Positions 4,029 to 5,456 of a stretch of DNA of 5,456 nucleotides are shown piece by piece. The translations under genes and the position numbers were made by a program. Location of the stretch: positions 1 through 5,456 of the forward strand of contig JAIEIQ010000091.1 in the NCBI GenBank assembly GCA_029065305.1, read 5' to 3'. Numbering within the stretch: position 1 is the stretch's first letter; each line of letters begins with the position of its first letter. A model generated the notes under the pieces. That model did no database searches and was not told the DNA's origin. It worked only from the letters and a program-made list of their open reading frames with translations. The stretch is from Oscillospiraceae bacterium (GTDB lineage: Bacteria > Bacillota > Clostridia > Oscillospirales > Oscillospiraceae).

Positions 4029-5456
4029 ATGCAGCAAACACAAACACGCGCCGCCCGCTGGAAACGGCTGTGGCGGCTCATCAGCGGCTGCCGCCGCTAC
4101 TTTTTTTACGCCCTGCTGGCCACCCTGCTGGCCGCGCTGACCACCTATCTGAGCCCGCTCATTGTCAGCTTCACGGTGGACGGCATTGTGGGCGGCAAGG
4201 AAATGAATCTGCCCGTCTGGATCCAGGCCTGGATCGAGGCAGCGGGCGGACGGGACTACTTAGCCGCCAACCTGTGGCTTCCGGCTCTGGCGGTGCTGGC
4301 GGTTCAAGGGGGCAACGCGGTGTGCGCCTACTTCCGGAACCGGTGCTCCGCCCTGGGGGGCGAGGGCATGGCCAAGGCCCTGCGGGACGCCCTGTACCGG
4401 CGGCTGGTCCGGGCGCCCTACGCCTGGCACAAGGCCAGCAGCACCGGCGATCTGGTGCAGCGGTGCACCTCCGACGTGGAGACTGTGCGCCGGTTTTTGC
4501 AGATGCAGATGATGGAGGTGGCCCGGGCCGTCGTCATGGTCCTGGTGGCGCTGTCCATCATGCTGCCCATCCACCGGCCTCTGACGCTGATCGCCTGCTC
4601 CCTGCTGCCGGTGCTCATCGTGTTCTCCTTCTTCTACTCCAAGGGGGTGCAGAAGCACTTCCTCATGGCGGACGAGGCCGAGGGGGCCATGACCACCGCC
4701 CTCCAGGAGAACCTGACGGGGATGCGGGTGGTCCGCACCTTCGCCCGGCAGAGCCAGGAGCTGGAGAAATTCACCCGGCTCAACCGGGACTACCGGGCCA
4801 AGTCCCTGCGGCTCAACGACCTCATGGGCATCTTCTGGGGCGCCTCGGACATCATCGGCTACATGCAGATCGCCCTGGTGATGCTCTCGGGGATCTACCT
4901 GGCGGTGCGGGGGGAGATCAGCCTGGGCACCGTGATGCTCTTCTCCACCTACTCCAGTATGCTGAGCTTCCCCATGCGGCAGTTGGGGCGGATTCTGGCG
5001 GATCTGGTGAAGGCGGACGTGTCCCTCCAGCGCCTGGACGAAATTCTCACCGCGCCCCAGGAGGCGGAGCCCGGCAGGGGCCTGACCCCCGATATCCGGG
5101 GCCGGATCGCCTTTGAAAACGTCTCCTTTGCCTACCCCGACGGCGGGGAAATTCTCCACAATGTGGACTTCACCCTGGAGCCCGGCCGGACCGTGGGCAT
5201 CCTGGGCAACACCGGCAGCGGCAAGAGCACCCTGGTCCACCTGCTCCAGCGGCTCTACGCCCCCACCGGGGGCCAGGTGTGCATCGACGGCATGGACGTG
5301 GCGGACATCCGGGGGGACTACCTGCGCCGCCACGTGGGCATTGTGCTCCAGGAACCCTTCCTGTTCAGCCGCACCATCGGCGAGAACATCGCCCTGGGGG
5401 ATCCCTCCGCCTCCCAGGAGGAGCGGTTTGACGCCGCCCGCACCGCCTGCGTACAC
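4029..5456 (+). CDS. ABC exporter half-transporter, membrane domain fused to ATPase (partial, 3' end off window)
   Basis: The open frame gives 476 residues and continues past the right edge; family members are about 580-620 aa, so roughly 110-140 are missing. Residues about 20-325 are a six-helix type-I exporter domain (helices near 24-50, 82-101, 165-182, 185-204, 270-292, 298-315), with the conserved coupling region LQENLTGMRVVRTFARQSQE (225-244). The ATPase domain starts near 358, with A-loop Tyr369 (FENVSFAYP), Walker A GNTGSGKST (393-401) and Q-loop VLQEPFLFSRTIGENIAL (439-456). The LSGGQ signature, Walker B and H-loop lie beyond the edge. It exports drugs, lipids or peptides using ATP; the substrate cannot be told. 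Such genes usually come in pairs forming heterodimers, so a partner may follow. ATG 4029 is preceded by GAGG (4015-4018) at 10 bases. An out-of-frame ATG at 4021 is not used by any conserved protein. Confidence 0.93.
   Translation, partial: MQQTQTRAARWKRLWRLISGCRRYFFYALLATLLAALTTYLSPLIVSFTVDGIVGGKEMNLPVWIQAWIEAAGGRDYLAANLWLPALAVLAVQGGNAVCAYFRNRCSALGGEGMAKALRDALYRRLVRAPYAWHKASSTGDLVQRCTSDVETVRRFLQMQMMEVARAVVMVLVALSIMLPIHRPLTLIACSLLPVLIVFSFFYSKGVQKHFLMADEAEGAMTTALQENLTGMRVVRTFARQSQELEKFTRLNRDYRAKSLRLNDLMGIFWGASDIIGYMQIALVMLSGIYLAVRGEISLGTVMLFSTYSSMLSFPMRQLGRILADLVKADVSLQRLDEILTAPQEAEPGRGLTPDIRGRIAFENVSFAYPDGGEILHNVDFTLEPGRTVGILGNTGSGKSTLVHLLQRLYAPTGGQVCIDGMDVADIRGDYLRRHVGIVLQEPFLFSRTIGENIALGDPSASQEERFDAARTACVH

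Noticed and set aside
2913..4043. Long minus-strand open frame opposite the DUF2971 gene
   Set aside because: It is antisense to a gene with recognisable family motifs, has no ribosome binding site and no recognisable domain.
3647..5116. Long plus-strand open frame overlapping the DUF2971 and ABC genes
   Set aside because: It is out of frame with the ABC exporter, which has unmistakable domain motifs. Its translation is low-complexity Gly/Pro/Arg, typical of GC-rich shadow frames.
4260..5456. Long minus-strand open frame opposite the ABC exporter
   Set aside because: Composition (His/Gly/Pro/Gln repeats) is that of an antisense shadow of a GC-rich gene; no domain recognised.
1..5456. CRISPR arrays, complete insertion sequences, rRNA
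   Set aside because: No regularly spaced direct repeats, no transposase and no rRNA-like sequence seen on either strand.

Overview
The window looks like chromosomal DNA from a GC-rich member of the Clostridia, most likely an Oscillospiraceae-type gut bacterium (Flavonifractor/Lawsonibacter-like). This is an inference from four things: the high GC and C/G-ending codons of the genes, strong AGGAGG ribosome binding sites, consensus sigma-A type promoters (TTGACA / TATAAT, 17-bp spacers), and the gene families present. No gene here fixes the genus.

Left part (1-611). The left edge carries, on the minus strand, a 5'-truncated fragment of a large serine recombinase, a sign of an old mobile element. 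It is followed by about 350 bases of AT-rich DNA without a convincing gene. That stretch holds an imperfect inverted repeat of about 45 bp (192-237 / 375-420) around a strong internal hairpin (273-308). A 15-bp-arm terminator comes next, then a complete tRNA-Gly(GCC) gene on the minus strand with encoded CCA and its own consensus promoter.

Middle part (612-2027). Divergent from the tRNA, a perfect TTGACA-N17-TATAAT promoter drives a two-gene operon: a 72-aa AbrB/MazE/SpoVT-type DNA-binding protein and, one base after its stop, a 348-aa integral-membrane acyltransferase-3 family protein. A 35-bp imperfect palindrome covers the -10 box and the expected transcription start. It is the obvious candidate operator for autoregulation by the AbrB-like protein.

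Right part (1936-5456). A PfkB/ribokinase-fold pyridoxal/pyridoxamine kinase is encoded on the minus strand. Its 3' end runs 92 bp into the acyltransferase gene, tail to tail. Divergent from it is a DUF2971-family protein of unknown function. After a 210-base gap with a good promoter and a GC-rich, foldable leader lies a type-I ABC exporter half-transporter (membrane domain fused to ATPase), which runs off the right edge after the Q-loop.

No clear multi-gene novel system is visible. The most interesting items are the AbrB operator and its coupling to the membrane acyltransferase, the repeat/hairpin element beside the tRNA and recombinase remnant, the convergent coding overlap, the palindrome inside the kinase promoter spacer, and the DUF2971 protein.
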